From positions 62,001 through 126,000 of the forward strand of contig NZ_JANUXX010000001.1 of NCBI RefSeq assembly GCF_024814375.1: a DNA stretch of 64,000 nucleotides, in the 5' to 3' direction. Numbering within the stretch: the stretch's first letter is position 1; every line of letters begins with the position of its first letter. The position numbers were made by a program, and so were the translations under genes. Below the pieces are notes generated by a model. That model had not been told where the DNA came from and did no database searches. It saw only the letters and a list, made by a program, of their open reading frames with translations. Below are positions 29,002 to 39,204 of this stretch, piece after piece. Origin of the DNA: Streptococcus sciuri (GTDB taxonomy: Bacteria > Bacillota > Bacilli > Lactobacillales > Streptococcaceae).

Positions 29002-30756
29002 ATGGCAGCTGAAGTGATTATGCCAAAACTCGGTGTGGATATGCAAGAAGGCGAGATTCTTGAGTGGAAAAAACAAGAAGGAGATGAGGTCAATGAAGGC
29101 GATATTCTCCTTGAAATCATGTCTGATAAGACCAATATGGAGTTAGAAGCTGAGAATTCTGGCATTCTTTTGAAAATCGTACATCAAGCAGGTGAAATTG
29201 TGCCTGTCACAGAGGTCATCGCTTATATTGGTGCTGAAGGTGAAAATGTTAATCTACCAAGTGCTAACGCTTCTATCATCGCAACGGACGCTCAATCTGT
29301 AACAGTGCTAGATCAACCGTCAAAAGATGCGGTTGCAGAAGTGCCATCACAGCCTAAAGAAGTGCTCAGTGCAGATGAATACGATATTGTAGTTGTCGGT
29401 GGTGGTCCTGCTGGCTATTATGCAGCTATTCGTGGTGCTCAATTGGGCAGTAAGATTGCGATTGTTGAAAAATCAGAATTTGGCGGAACATGCTTGAACA
29501 AAGGCTGTATTCCAACAAAAACGTATCTAAAAAATGCAGAAATTCTTGACGGTTTGAAAATTGCAGCAGGTCGTGGAATCAACCTTGCCTCAACCAACTA
29601 TACTATTGATATGGACAAGACTGTGGCATTTAAAGACAGTGTTGTTAAAACCTTGACAGGCGGAGTGCGAAGACTGTTAAAAGCGAATAAAGTTGACATT
29701 TTTAACGGTTTTGGTCAGGTCAACCCCGATAAGACTGTAGTTATCGGCGATAAGATCATCAAAGGACGTAACATTATCTTGGCGACAGGATCTAAGGTAT
29801 CACGTATCAATATTCCTGGTATTGACTCACCGCTTGTGCTTACCTCTGACGATATTCTTGATTTGAAAGAAATTCCAAGTTCATTAGCTGTTATCGGTGG
29901 TGGAGTTGTTGGTGTTGAATTGGGACTTGTTTATGCTGCTTATGGTACGGATGTGACTGTAATTGAGATGGCAGATCGTATTATTCCAGCTATGGACAAG
30001 GAGATTTCACTCGAACTCCAACGAGTCCTTGCTAAAAAGTATGGCATGAAGTTTTTGACTTCAACCTCGTTGCAAGAAATTGTAGAAAATAGCAATCAGT
30101 TGATTTTGAAATTAGCCGATGGAGCAGAGGTTATCGCTGACAAAGCTCTTCTTTCTATTGGACGTGTTCCACAATTAGCAGGTCTTGAAAATCTTAACCT
30201 TGAAATGAACCGCGGACGTATCAAGGTCAATGCCTACCAAGAAACATCAATCCCAGGTATCTATGCCCCAGGCGATGTCAATGGTACGAAGATGCTTGCT
30301 CATGCTGCTTATCGTATGGGGGAAATTGCAGCAGAAAACGCACTGCAAGGTAATACTCGCAAAGCACACCTTGATTTTACACCAGCTGCTGTCTATACTC
30401 ATCCAGAAGTGGCAATGGTCGGTTTGACAGAAGAGCAAGCACGTCAGCAATATGGTGATGTTCTAATCGGCAAAAACAGTTTTACAGGCAACGGTCGTGC
30501 TATTGCTTCAAATGAAGCAGAAGGTTTTGTCAAAGTTATTTCTGAACCTAAATATCATGAAATCCTAGGTATACATATCATAGGACCAGCTGCTGCTGAA
30601 ATTATCAACGAAGCTGCTACCATTATGGAAATGGAACTCACAGTCGACGAAGTCACCCAGTCTATCCATGGGCATCCAACTTTTTCAGAAGTGCTCTATG
30701 AGGCTATTATGGACGTTCTTGGCGAAGCCGTTCATAACCCACCAAAGAGAACATAA
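29002..30756 (+). CDS. pdhD: Dihydrolipoamide dehydrogenase (E3) with N-terminal lipoyl domain
   Basis: A 584-residue flavoprotein that reoxidises the lipoyl arm with NAD. It carries its own N-terminal lipoyl domain (Lys43), a linker to about 125, an FAD domain (VVGGGPAGYYA), redox-active Cys164/Cys169 (GGTCLNKGC), an NAD-binding GGGVVGVE, and the C-terminal dimer-interface HGHPT (His556, His558). Many E3 proteins lack the lipoyl domain; its presence is common in streptococci. Ends 102 nt before lplA with no clear terminator. Confidence 0.95.
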   Translation: MAAEVIMPKLGVDMQEGEILEWKKQEGDEVNEGDILLEIMSDKTNMELEAENSGILLKIVHQAGEIVPVTEVIAYIGAEGENVNLPSANASIIATDAQSVTVLDQPSKDAVAEVPSQPKEVLSADEYDIVVVGGGPAGYYAAIRGAQLGSKIAIVEKSEFGGTCLNKGCIPTKTYLKNAEILDGLKIAAGRGINLASTNYTIDMDKTVAFKDSVVKTLTGGVRRLLKANKVDIFNGFGQVNPDKTVVIGDKIIKGRNIILATGSKVSRINIPGIDSPLVLTSDDILDLKEIPSSLAVIGGGVVGVELGLVYAAYGTDVTVIEMADRIIPAMDKEISLELQRVLAKKYGMKFLTSTSLQEIVENSNQLILKLADGAEVIADKALLSIGRVPQLAGLENLNLEMNRGRIKVNAYQETSIPGIYAPGDVNGTKMLAHAAYRMGEIAAENALQGNTRKAHLDFTPAAVYTHPEVAMVGLTEEQARQQYGDVLIGKNSFTGNGRAIASNEAEGFVKVISEPKYHEILGIHIIGPAAAEIINEAATIMEMELTVDEVTQSIHGHPTFSEVLYEAIMDVLGEAVHNPPKRT

Positions 30757-30775
30757 AAAATCTAGGTAATATTAT

Positions 30776-30804
30776 TTGGTCTGTTTATCATTTTGCGATA
30801 TAAT
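30776..30804 (+). promoter_or_regulatory. lplA promoter
   Basis: -35 TTGGTC (30776-30781), 17-bp spacer, -10 TATAAT (30799-30804). No terminator precedes it, so lplA may also receive pdh readthrough. Confidence 0.6.
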
Positions 30805-30858
30805 GAGGAAGATTAGTTATTTTAAAAATATTACAAAAATTAGAAAGAGTTCGTCTGT

Positions 30859-31851
30859 ATGAAATATATTGTCAACACCAGTCACGATCCGGCTTACAAC
30901 ATCGCCCTTGAAGCTTATGCTTTTCGTGAGCTGAGAGAACTTGATGAGATTTTTATCCTATGGATAAATGAACCTGCCATCATCATTGGCAGGCACCAAA
31001 ATACTATTGAGGAGATTAACAAGTCTTTCATCGATAAGCATGGTATCCATGTGGTTCGTCGTCTATCTGGTGGCGGTGCAGTTTACCATGATTTAAATAA
31101 CTTGAACTACACTATTATCTCTAATAAATCTAAAGAGGGAGCATTTGACTTTAAGACCTTTTCAAAACCAGTCATTGACACCCTTGCTAATCTAGGAGTT
31201 GAGGCAGAGTTTACGGGACGCAATGACCTTGAGATTGATGGCAAAAAATTTTGTGGCAATGCGCAAGCTTATTATAAAGGGCGCATGATGCACCATGGCT
31301 GTCTCCTCTTTGATGTAGATATGTCCATTCTTAGTCAAGCATTGAAGGTATCAAAAGACAAAATTGAATCCAAAGGGGTCAAATCTGTGCGTGCTCGTGT
31401 GACCAACATCATTGATGAGTTACCAGAAAAAATCACAGTTCAGGACTTTAGTGAGGCACTCCTTGAACAGATGAAAGTAGAATACCCAGATATGGATGAG
31501 TATATTCTGACAGACGAAGATCTTTCTGCCATTCAAAGACTGCGTGATGAGCAATTTGCGACTTGGGATTGGACTTATGGCCAAGCACCTGATTACACTA
31601 TTGAGCGCAATGTTCGTTACCCAGCTGGTAAAATTACAACTTACGCTGATGTGGAAAATTCTGTTATCAAATCAATCAAGATTTATGGAGATTTTTTTGG
31701 TGTGCGTGGAGTTGAAGATATTGAGAAACTCCTTGTCGGTGTGCGCTATGAATATAAGGACATCCTTACTAAACTTAAGACTGTGGATATTGTTCAATAT
31801 TTCTCACGCATGACTACTGAAGAAGTAGCAAAAGCGATTGTTGAAGCTTAG
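30859..31851 (+). CDS. lplA: Lipoate-protein ligase
   Basis: A 330-residue ligase that activates lipoate with ATP and attaches it to lipoyl-domain lysines. RRLSGGGAVYHD, GRNDLEIDGKKFCGNAQ (with the catalytic lysine) and the C-terminal accessory domain (WDWTYGQAPDY) are present. Placement after the pdh genes fits its substrates, the E2 and E3 lipoyl domains encoded just upstream. Confidence 0.95.
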   Translation: MKYIVNTSHDPAYNIALEAYAFRELRELDEIFILWINEPAIIIGRHQNTIEEINKSFIDKHGIHVVRRLSGGGAVYHDLNNLNYTIISNKSKEGAFDFKTFSKPVIDTLANLGVEAEFTGRNDLEIDGKKFCGNAQAYYKGRMMHHGCLLFDVDMSILSQALKVSKDKIESKGVKSVRARVTNIIDELPEKITVQDFSEALLEQMKVEYPDMDEYILTDEDLSAIQRLRDEQFATWDWTYGQAPDYTIERNVRYPAGKITTYADVENSVIKSIKIYGDFFGVRGVEDIEKLLVGVRYEYKDILTKLKTVDIVQYFSRMTTEEVAKAIVEA

Positions 31852-31921
31852 TATCACTCAGGTGTCCGTCGTTTAATTTTTGCTAATAGTGCGTATGACA
31901 TATTTATAGAGAAAATAGGAC

Positions 31922-31952
31922 ACAAAAAGCTTCCCCAGTGGAAGCTTTTTGT
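31922..31952. terminator. Bidirectional terminator between lplA and gatD
   Basis: 13-bp perfect stem with arms ACAAAAAGCTTCC and GGAAGCTTTTTGT and a 5-nt loop; serves both convergent transcripts. Confidence 0.92.
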
Positions 31953-32738
31953 CTACTGAAATTCAGCCTTGCTTTTAACGTCTTCGTATTCTTCTGGAGT
32001 TTCAGAAGAGAGAACAGTTTCGTAACTAGCTAGCTGAATGTTGTTACCGTATTTATTTTTAAGAGCTGTTGTTACCAAGCGATAAGCGAGGTTGGCATTA
32101 CGTGAGAGGATAGGTCCATGAAAATAAGAACCAAAGACATTTTTATAATGAACACCTTCTTCACTGTCTTTCCCATTATTACCATTGCCGTAGATGACTT
32201 TGCCAAGCGGTTTTTCCTCATCTGACAGAAAGGTGCGTCCTTGGTGATTTTCAAAACCATAGTAAGTCTCATCAAACTCTTCATTGTGGATTTTAATGTC
32301 TCCAATATAACGGTTATTTTCTTGGTTGAGAGTGTAGTGTTTCATGATACCAGTACCATTGATTTTTTCACCATTAGCTTGGATATAGTATTGCCCTAGA
32401 AGTTGAAAGCCCCCACAAATAGCAAGTATAACACCATTATTTTGGATATAGCGTTTAAGCGTCGTACGTTTTTTAGGAAGATCCTTTGCAACGATAGACT
32501 GCTCATAATCTTGTCCGCCACCAAAAAAGACGAGATGGTAAGCGTTATCGTCAAAGTTATCATCTATAGATACGATGTCAACTGTGACATAGACACCCAA
32601 CTTTTCAGCAACGTATTTCATCATGAGGACATTTCCATTGTCACCATAGGTATTCATGAGATTTCCATAAAGGTGAGCTATACGTAAACTATAGGGGTAT
32701 TTCTTTTGAATAGTAGATTGTAGAGAGGTATAGGTCAT
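31953..32738 (-). CDS. gatD: Lipid II isoglutaminyl synthase, glutaminase subunit GatD
   Basis: A 261-residue class I glutamine amidotransferase-like subunit. Nucleophile Cys108 (AICGGFQL) and His207 (YFHGP) are visible. It supplies ammonia to MurT for amidation of the D-glutamate of lipid II. The ATG overlaps the murT stop (TAATG), so the two are translationally coupled. Confidence 0.94.
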   Translation of the reverse strand: MTYTSLQSTIQKKYPYSLRIAHLYGNLMNTYGDNGNVLMMKYVAEKLGVYVTVDIVSIDDNFDDNAYHLVFFGGGQDYEQSIVAKDLPKKRTTLKRYIQNNGVILAICGGFQLLGQYYIQANGEKINGTGIMKHYTLNQENNRYIGDIKIHNEEFDETYYGFENHQGRTFLSDEEKPLGKVIYGNGNNGKDSEEGVHYKNVFGSYFHGPILSRNANLAYRLVTTALKNKYGNNIQLASYETVLSSETPEEYEDVKSKAEFQ

Positions 32739-34081
32739 TAGTTCATCTCCTTTTTCACAGCATGACGTTCAGCGAGCAAGTCTCGAAATTCTAGCATAGC
32801 CGTATAGGTCGCAAGGATATAGGCATGTTTGCTCTCTTGGTGTTCAATCATGGTCATAATATCCTCAAGTTTATTTGCTTGTGTGATGTGTTCATTAGAG
32901 TAGCCAGTGACTCGCAATCGCCTTGCGATTTCAGAGTGTCTAACACCTCCAGCAAAAATCTGTGGAATATTCATATCTAAAATTGCTTCAAAGTTAGCAT
33001 CCCAAATCCAACTTGTATCGATTCCATCAGCGTAATTGGCATTGAGCAGAACAGATAGAGTAAATGGATACGGAGCTAGGGCAATCATATCCAGTGCTTG
33101 AGAAGCACCAACAGGATTTTTGATAAGGACAAGCGTACAGTTCTTATCACCAATGGTAAAAGTTTCCTGACGTCCAAATACAGCTCGACTTTTATCAAAA
33201 CCAGTCTTTATCTGGCTAGGCTCAATCTCAAAATACTCGGCAACAGCTACGGCAGCTAAAGCGTTATAAATATTATAAAGCCCACCGACATTGATTTTGT
33301 AGTCTTGAGCATCAATGACAAAGCGTGAAAATGTATTGGTAATTTCCCTTAGCTCTGTTAATGCATAGTCTAGTTTTGGACGTTCAAAGTCGCAGTTAGG
33401 ACAAGTATAGTCTCCTAGATTGGCATAAGTATTGATACGATAGGTGAGGATACTGTGACATTGTGGACAAAGTATGCCCTCTGTGTTGTAATGTGCTAAT
33501 TGCGGTTTTGTTTTTTTTGTGTCAAAACCATAAAATCGTACAGGATTGAGAATCTTCTGAGAGTTAAATAAAGGGCTATCACCGTTAGCTAAAATAGTTG
33601 CCCTTGGAGCGTTAGAAGCGCCCTCTAAAATCATCTGATAAGTTGTGTAAATCTCTCCGTATCGATCCATCTGGTCACGAAAAATATTGGTAAAGACAAA
33701 GAGAGTTGGTGTGATGTATTTGGTAATTTTGGGGAGACTTGCCTCGTCTACCTCAAGAACCGCAATTTTTTTCCCAGATTTGGCTTTTTTAGCCGTTAAA
33801 AAGGTTGACACGATACCTGTTATCATATTAGCACCGCTTTGGTTGGTCGTAACCTCTCCAAAAGCTTCTTTTAAAATACCCACTGTAAGTGCTGTTGTCA
33901 AAGTCTTGCCATTTGTACCTGTTACAACTACGATTTCATAATCTTTAGCAATTGTGTCTAAAATAGCAGGATCGCACTTGAGTGCTAGACGACCAGGAAA
34001 AGTCGATCCACGTCCTAACTTATTGAGTACAAAATGTGCTAATTTTCCTAATGTAATTCCCATTAAAGTCCTAAATTTCAT
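32738..34081 (-). CDS. murT: Lipid II isoglutaminyl synthase, ligase subunit MurT
   Basis: A 447-residue Mur-ligase-like subunit. ATP loop GTNGKT at 55-60, a zinc ribbon with Cys205/208/227/230 (CPQC and CPNC) inserted in the central domain, and the DUF1727-type C-terminal domain. With GatD it converts lipid II D-Glu to D-isoGln, needed for efficient cross-linking in streptococci. The -10 box lies 6 nt before the ATG, so the transcript should be leaderless. Divergent from cdaA. Confidence 0.94.
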   Translation of the reverse strand: MKFRTLMGITLGKLAHFVLNKLGRGSTFPGRLALKCDPAILDTIAKDYEIVVVTGTNGKTLTTALTVGILKEAFGEVTTNQSGANMITGIVSTFLTAKKAKSGKKIAVLEVDEASLPKITKYITPTLFVFTNIFRDQMDRYGEIYTTYQMILEGASNAPRATILANGDSPLFNSQKILNPVRFYGFDTKKTKPQLAHYNTEGILCPQCHSILTYRINTYANLGDYTCPNCDFERPKLDYALTELREITNTFSRFVIDAQDYKINVGGLYNIYNALAAVAVAEYFEIEPSQIKTGFDKSRAVFGRQETFTIGDKNCTLVLIKNPVGASQALDMIALAPYPFTLSVLLNANYADGIDTSWIWDANFEAILDMNIPQIFAGGVRHSEIARRLRVTGYSNEHITQANKLEDIMTMIEHQESKHAYILATYTAMLEFRDLLAERHAVKKEMN

Positions 34082-34087
34082 ATTCTC

Positions 34088-34096
34088 ATTCTACCA
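34088..34096 (-). promoter_or_regulatory. Extended -10 giving a predicted leaderless murT mRNA
   Basis: Minus-strand TGG-TAGAAT (34096-34088), then GAGAAT, then ATG at 34081. Confidence 0.65.
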
Positions 34097-34139
34097 AAAA
34101 ATAAATTAAATAGATAGTTGGAACATTGCTTTTGATTTG

Positions 34140-34148
34140 TGGTATAAT
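34140..34148 (+). promoter_or_regulatory. cdaA-cdaR-glmM promoter (extended -10)
   Basis: TGG-TATAAT at 34140-34148; start near 34155 and a leader of about 74 nt. Confidence 0.7.
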
Positions 34149-34228
34149 GAAAGTATTCCGATTTTTGACTATTTTTTGAGGATATGAAAAGTTGGAACAA
34201 AGTACAGTAAAGAGTGTGAAGTAAATCA

Positions 34229-35077
34229 ATGAATTTTTTAGAAATATTTAATAATACGTTTTGGCAAAATCTGATTGAAAACCCATGGTTGCTTGTTATT
34301 CATGCTTTAGATATTGGAATTGTGACCTATCTTATTTACCGCCTTATCAAGGCATTGGCTGGTACAAAGATTATGTCACTTATTCAGGGGGTTATTCTTT
34401 TTGTTTTACTACGCTTAGTGGCGGAGTGGATTGGTTTGACAACGATCACCTATCTGATGAATCAAGTAATCACCTACGGTGTCATCGCAGCAGTTGTCAT
34501 TTTTGTACCTGAGATTAGGGCAGCACTTGAAAAGTTTGGACGCACCACACAGGTTTTTCGCCAACGTCCACAGCAAAGCAAGGATGAAAAATTGGTTGAA
34601 TCGTTACTAAAGGCAGTAGCTTATATGGGACCACGTAAAATCGGTGCTTTGATTTCCATCGAGCAAACGCAGACTCTGCAAGAGTATATCGCAACAGGGA
34701 TTTCCCTAGATGCTGATATTTCAAGTGAGCTTTTGATTAATATCTTTATTCCCAATACACCGCTTCATGATGGGGCGGTCATTATTCGTGATGATAAGAT
34801 TATAACGGCTTGTTCTTATTTACCTTTGACCGATTCTATGGGAATTTCAAAGGAGTTTGGAACACGTCACCGTGCAGCCATTGGCTTGTCTGAGAATTCA
34901 GATGCATTGACAGTAGTCGTTTCTGAAGAAACGGGAGGAGTTTCGATTGCAGTTCGTGGTGAGTTTATGCATGATTTGACCAAGGAGAATTTTGAATCTG
35001 TCTTGAGAGCAGAGCTTATTCAGACAGATAGGACCGATGTGACTTGGATTCAAAAGATATTAGGGAGAAAGAAATGA
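34229..35077 (+). CDS. cdaA: Diadenylate cyclase CdaA
   Basis: A 282-residue membrane enzyme making c-di-AMP from two ATP. Three membrane segments occupy about 20-95, then the DAC domain with Asp181-Gly182-Ala183 and Arg213-His214-Arg215. The product controls potassium and osmolyte balance in Firmicutes. First gene of the conserved cdaA-cdaR-glmM operon. The stop overlaps the cdaR start (ATGA). Confidence 0.96.
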   Translation: MNFLEIFNNTFWQNLIENPWLLVIHALDIGIVTYLIYRLIKALAGTKIMSLIQGVILFVLLRLVAEWIGLTTITYLMNQVITYGVIAAVVIFVPEIRAALEKFGRTTQVFRQRPQQSKDEKLVESLLKAVAYMGPRKIGALISIEQTQTLQEYIATGISLDADISSELLINIFIPNTPLHDGAVIIRDDKIITACSYLPLTDSMGISKEFGTRHRAAIGLSENSDALTVVVSEETGGVSIAVRGEFMHDLTKENFESVLRAELIQTDRTDVTWIQKILGRKK

Positions 35078-36039
35078 AAAAAAAAATAGATTTTCTAAGC
35101 AATAAAGGGTGGCTCATCCTCATTTCCTTCTTTTTGGCAATTTTGCTTTTTCTAACAGCAACAGCTAATACTACCAATAAAGTAGGAACACAGATTTCAG
35201 GTTCTACGGAGACTTATACGCACACTCTTACCAATGTTCCTATTGACTTGAAATATGATAGCAATCAATATTTTGTGAGTGGTTACTCTTATGAAGCAAA
35301 GGTCTATCTCAGTTCGGTCAATCGGATTAAATTAGATTCGGAGATTAACAACGATACCCGTCAATTCAAGGTTGTTGCCGATTTATCTAATATCAAGACA
35401 GGTACACAAACGGTAAGGCTTAAAATAACCAATCTACCGAGTGATGTTACAGCGACGGTTGAACCTAAAACGATATCGGTTACGATTGGAAAGAAAAAGA
35501 CGAAAACTTTTGATGTGGTGAGCAATGTTCCTACTAATCAAGTGGCAGAAGGGTATGAGGTGACACATGTTGAAACGAGTCTTAAAACAGCTAAAGTGAC
35601 AAGTGATGAGTCTATCATTAGTCGTATCGATCATGTAGAGGCAAGTCTTCCAGAAGATGAGGTTCTGACTGGCAACTACAGTGGCAAGGTGAATCTTCAG
35701 GCAGTTGCCAAAGATGGTACGGTTTTAGCAGGTATTATCAGTCCATCAAAAGCAAAATTAAATGTGTCTGTTACAAAATTAACAAAACAAGTTCCTATTA
35801 AACTTAATCTCACAGGAACTATGAACGATAGCGTTAGTAAGATAGATTATAAACTCAGTCAGGATACAGTTACTATTTCTGGAAGTAAAGAGGATCTAGA
35901 TGCAACATCGGAGATTACAGCTAGTATTGACATCTCACATATCGTTAAAGATACGACAAGAACGATTACTCTATCAGCAGATAAGGTGACAATCACACCT
36001 GCTCTAGTAACTGTTCAGTTGACAACAAGTAAAAAATAA
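35074..36039 (+). CDS. cdaR: CdaA regulatory protein CdaR (YbbR domains)
   Basis: A 321-residue protein with one N-terminal membrane anchor (about 12-30) and an extracytoplasmic part built of three or four YbbR beta-domains. It modulates CdaA. I chose the ATG at 35074, preceded by AGGGAG and overlapping the cdaA stop by 4 nt. Located between the cyclase and GlmM, the other known CdaA partner. Confidence 0.92.
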   Translation: MKKKIDFLSNKGWLILISFFLAILLFLTATANTTNKVGTQISGSTETYTHTLTNVPIDLKYDSNQYFVSGYSYEAKVYLSSVNRIKLDSEINNDTRQFKVVADLSNIKTGTQTVRLKITNLPSDVTATVEPKTISVTIGKKKTKTFDVVSNVPTNQVAEGYEVTHVETSLKTAKVTSDESIISRIDHVEASLPEDEVLTGNYSGKVNLQAVAKDGTVLAGIISPSKAKLNVSVTKLTKQVPIKLNLTGTMNDSVSKIDYKLSQDTVTISGSKEDLDATSEITASIDISHIVKDTTRTITLSADKVTITPALVTVQLTTSKK

Positions 36040-36063
36040 TAGATAATAAACAAAATCAGACAT

Positions 36064-36090
36064 GGAGGAAGCGAGAAGTCGCAAATTATT
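36064..36090 (+). promoter_or_regulatory. Distant glmM ribosome site with bridging hairpin
   Basis: GGAGG (36064-36068) lies 22 nt before the ATG, far beyond the usual 5-10 nt. A GCGA-gaag-TCGC hairpin (36071-36082) between them would shorten the effective spacing to about 10 nt. Confidence 0.4.
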
Positions 36091-37443
36091 ATGGGAAAAT
36101 ATTTTGGAACAGATGGTGTCCGTGGTGAAGCAAATGTTGAATTAACCCCAGAATTAGCTTTTAAACTAGGGCGTTTTGGAGGCTATGTTCTGAGTCAACA
36201 TGAGAGTGAACGTCCGCGTGTCTTTGTTGGGCGTGATACACGCATATCAGGTCAACTTTTGGAGTCAGCTTTGGTGGCTGGGCTTTTGTCTGTTGGCATT
36301 GAGGTGTATCTACTTGGTGTTGTAGCAACTCCTGGTGTTGCCTACTTAGTCCGTACAGAAAAAGCAAGTGCTGGTGTCATGATTTCAGCCAGTCACAATC
36401 CTGCATTTGACAATGGCATCAAGTTCTTTGGTGCAGATGGTTTTAAGCTTAATGATGACTGTGAACTTGAAATTGAAGAGCTTCTGGACGCTGATGAGGA
36501 CAAGTTACCAAGACCATCTGCTGAAGGTCTTGGAACAGTGGTGGATTATCCAGAGGGCTTACGCAAGTATGTCAAGTTCTTAGTATCTACTGGAGTTGAT
36601 TTAGAGGGAATGTCTATTGCTCTTGATATGGCAAATGGCGCCGCCTCAGCTTCAGCTAGAGATGTCTTTTTAGACTTAGGTGCTGATATTACAGTCATGG
36701 GAGACCAGCCAAATGGTCTTAATATCAATGCTGGTGTGGGTTCGACTCATCCTGAAAATCTCCAAGATTTGGTCAAAAAATCAGATTGTCAAATGGGACT
36801 TGCCTTTGATGGCGATAGCGACCGTTTGATTGCTGTGGATGAAAATGGTAATCTTGTTGATGGAGATAAAATCATGTATATCATCGGCAAATATTTAGCA
36901 AAAAAAGGGCAATTAGCTAAGAATACAATCGTCACGACAGTGATGTCTAACTTGGGATTTCACAAAGCATTAGAGCAAAATGGTATTGAAAAGGCGATTA
37001 CTGCTGTGGGAGACCGCTATGTTGTTGAGGAGATGCGCAAGTCTGGTTATAACTTAGGTGGTGAGCAGTCAGGACATGTCATTATCATGGACTATAACAC
37101 CACGGGTGATGGACAACTGACTGCCATTCAGTTGGCTAAAGTAGTTAAAGAAAGTGGTAAAACGCTGTCAGAACTTGCTGCTGAGGTAACGATTTACCCA
37201 CAAAAGCTAGTTAATATCCGTGTTGAAAATGCAATGAAACATAAGGCAATGGAAGTGCCTGCCATTGCTGATATTATCCATAAGATGGAGACTGAGATGG
37301 ATGGTAATGGTCGTATTTTGGTACGCCCAAGCGGTACAGAGCCACTCCTTCGTATCATGGCAGAAGCTCCAACACATGAAGAGGTAGACTACTACGTGGA
37401 TACTATCGCAGAGGTTGTCCGCCAAGAAATTGGAATAGAATAA
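36091..37443 (+). CDS. glmM: Phosphoglucosamine mutase
   Basis: A 450-residue alpha-D-phosphohexomutase converting glucosamine-6-phosphate to glucosamine-1-phosphate for UDP-GlcNAc. Phosphoserine Ser101 (ISASHNP), metal loop DGDSDR at 240-245 and the C-terminal RPSGTEP phosphate loop are conserved. It is also an inhibitor of CdaA in related bacteria, matching the operon. The ribosome site is unusually distant. Confidence 0.96.
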   Translation: MGKYFGTDGVRGEANVELTPELAFKLGRFGGYVLSQHESERPRVFVGRDTRISGQLLESALVAGLLSVGIEVYLLGVVATPGVAYLVRTEKASAGVMISASHNPAFDNGIKFFGADGFKLNDDCELEIEELLDADEDKLPRPSAEGLGTVVDYPEGLRKYVKFLVSTGVDLEGMSIALDMANGAASASARDVFLDLGADITVMGDQPNGLNINAGVGSTHPENLQDLVKKSDCQMGLAFDGDSDRLIAVDENGNLVDGDKIMYIIGKYLAKKGQLAKNTIVTTVMSNLGFHKALEQNGIEKAITAVGDRYVVEEMRKSGYNLGGEQSGHVIIMDYNTTGDGQLTAIQLAKVVKESGKTLSELAAEVTIYPQKLVNIRVENAMKHKAMEVPAIADIIHKMETEMDGNGRILVRPSGTEPLLRIMAEAPTHEEVDYYVDTIAEVVRQEIGIE

Positions 37444-37448
37444 ATGAT

Positions 37449-37471
37449 AAGAGGTTAAAAACCTCTTTTTT
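37449..37471 (+). terminator. glmM terminator
   Basis: AAGAGGT / ACCTCTT with a 5-nt loop and a T-run. Confidence 0.85.
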
Positions 37472-38055
37472 AGACAAAAGTAGGTCTAAAGCGATGGAAG
37501 CAATAGCGATATTTGTAGATCATTTTAGTAGTGAGGCAAGAGTGATTTTTGATTAGATGATACCAGAATATTGAAAAGTCTATATCAACTATGTTTATCA
37601 AACAGGTAGTAAAGCGACACAGCAACGCCGTGTAAATTACTTAACTATGTGTTTTTGTGCTTGCTGAATTGTCCTCACTTTATATCCAATTTTTAACACT
37701 CAAGTAAGAATACGAGGTGGCAAACTGGCAGTATCCACAAAGCTATCTGATTTATGATGACAAGGAATCAGCTATATTGCTATTGGAAAAAGAGATTCTA
37801 ATCGTTTTGAGGTTATTTATAGCGGGACTTTTATCGGCGTCTTAATGATGAATTATGCTTCTCTTAGCTTTGCCTCCTGAGAGTCTGGGGCAGGATTTAG
37901 GAAGAATTTGTTGAAAACTATGCTAGAAATCACTATTTGGCTAAGATACTGAGCGTCTATATGAGTCATTCCACCTCATTGCATGCTTTTATAGCAAATA
38001 GGATACCATAAAGAGTCGCATCAGAGTAAAAAGTTTCCCTTTTTGAGCTTCAAAA
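37472..38055. other. Gene-free stretch with decayed, unassigned frames
   Basis: About 580 bp without an intact gene. Short frames broken by stops run in the plus direction (for example around 37515-37740 and 37745-37900) and look like dead coding DNA, but none could be assigned to a family. No tRNA, terminator or riboswitch seen here. Confidence 0.4.
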
Positions 38056-38064
38056 TGTTACAAT
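38056..38064 (+). promoter_or_regulatory. Extended -10 giving a predicted leaderless hemW mRNA
   Basis: TGT-TACAAT at 38056-38064, then AGTCTT, then ATG at 38071. The layout is almost identical to the ABC-F promoter at 23356-23373. Confidence 0.7.
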
Positions 38065-38070
38065 AGTCTT

Positions 38071-39201
38071 ATGTTTAAACAACCAACATCCGCTTATATA
38101 CATATTCCCTTTTGCACGCAAATTTGTTATTATTGTGATTTTTCAAAAGTGTTCATCAAAAATCAACCTGTTGATGACTATCTTCAGGCTCTTATTGCCG
38201 AGTGGGATAGTTATGATATTAAAACGTTAAAGACGCTCTATATTGGAGGAGGGACACCAACAGCTATTAGCGCTAAACAACTAGATTATTTGTTGGATAA
38301 TTTGACTAAAAACTTAAATCTTTCGGAGCTAGAGGAGTTCACAATTGAGGCAAATCCTGGTGATTTAACAGCAGAAAAAATAGCTGTGATCAAGCAATCA
38401 GCAGTCAATCGAATCTCTCTTGGCGTACAGACTTTTAATAATCGCCATCTCAAAAAAATCGGGCGTAATCATAATGAAGCTCAGATATATGAAAGTATTG
38501 ACGCCCTGAAAAAAGAGGGGGTTGATAATATCTCTATTGACCTGATTTATGCCTTACCTGAGCAGACCATGGCTGATGTACGTGAAAATGTCCGAAAAGC
38601 ATTGGCACTTGATATTCCCCATCTAAGTCTTTATAGTCTCATTCTTGAGCATCATACTGTTTTTATGAACCGTATGCGAAGGGGACAACTTCACTTACCG
38701 ACTGAGGATTTGGAAGCTGAGATGTTTGAGTATATTATCAGTCAGCTAGAGCAAAATGGATTTGAACACTATGAGATTTCAAATTTTACGAAACCAGGTT
38801 TTGAGAGTCGTCATAACCTGATGTATTGGGATAATTCGGAATATTATGGTGTGGGTGCGGGTGCTTCTGGTTATCTAAATGGTGTTCGCTATCGAAATAG
38901 AGGACCTATCCAGCATTACCTAAAGGGTGTTGCTAGTGGTAATGCTAGGTTATCTGAGGAAGTCTTGACTCTAGATGAAAAGATGGAAGAAGAGGTCTTT
39001 TTAGGGTTACGCAAGAAATCAGGTATCTCCATGACACGATTTTCTAAGAAATTTGGGGTTCCTTTTTGGAGTCATTACGGTCGAGTCGTTGAAGAGTTGA
39101 GAAAAGATGGACTGCTCATTGTGGAGAAAGATACTGTTCGTATGACAAAGAAAGGGTTGTTTTTAGGAGATACTGTTGCAGAAAAATTTATGTTGGAGTA
39201 A
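38071..39201 (+). CDS. hemW: Radical SAM protein HemW (coproporphyrinogen III oxidase-like, putative heme chaperone)
   Basis: A 376-residue radical-SAM protein. The cluster cysteines are Cys15, Cys19 and Cys22 (CxxxCxxC followed by DF), then GGGTP and a C-terminal HemN-like region. HemW lacks oxidase activity and is thought to deliver heme. No heme biosynthesis genes are in view. No Shine-Dalgarno; the promoter geometry predicts a leaderless mRNA. The thioesterase gene follows after 3 nt, so hemW leads an operon of about four genes. Confidence 0.93.
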   Translation: MFKQPTSAYIHIPFCTQICYYCDFSKVFIKNQPVDDYLQALIAEWDSYDIKTLKTLYIGGGTPTAISAKQLDYLLDNLTKNLNLSELEEFTIEANPGDLTAEKIAVIKQSAVNRISLGVQTFNNRHLKKIGRNHNEAQIYESIDALKKEGVDNISIDLIYALPEQTMADVRENVRKALALDIPHLSLYSLILEHHTVFMNRMRRGQLHLPTEDLEAEMFEYIISQLEQNGFEHYEISNFTKPGFESRHNLMYWDNSEYYGVGAGASGYLNGVRYRNRGPIQHYLKGVASGNARLSEEVLTLDEKMEEEVFLGLRKKSGISMTRFSKKFGVPFWSHYGRVVEELRKDGLLIVEKDTVRMTKKGLFLGDTVAEKFMLE

Positions 39202-39204
39202 ATT

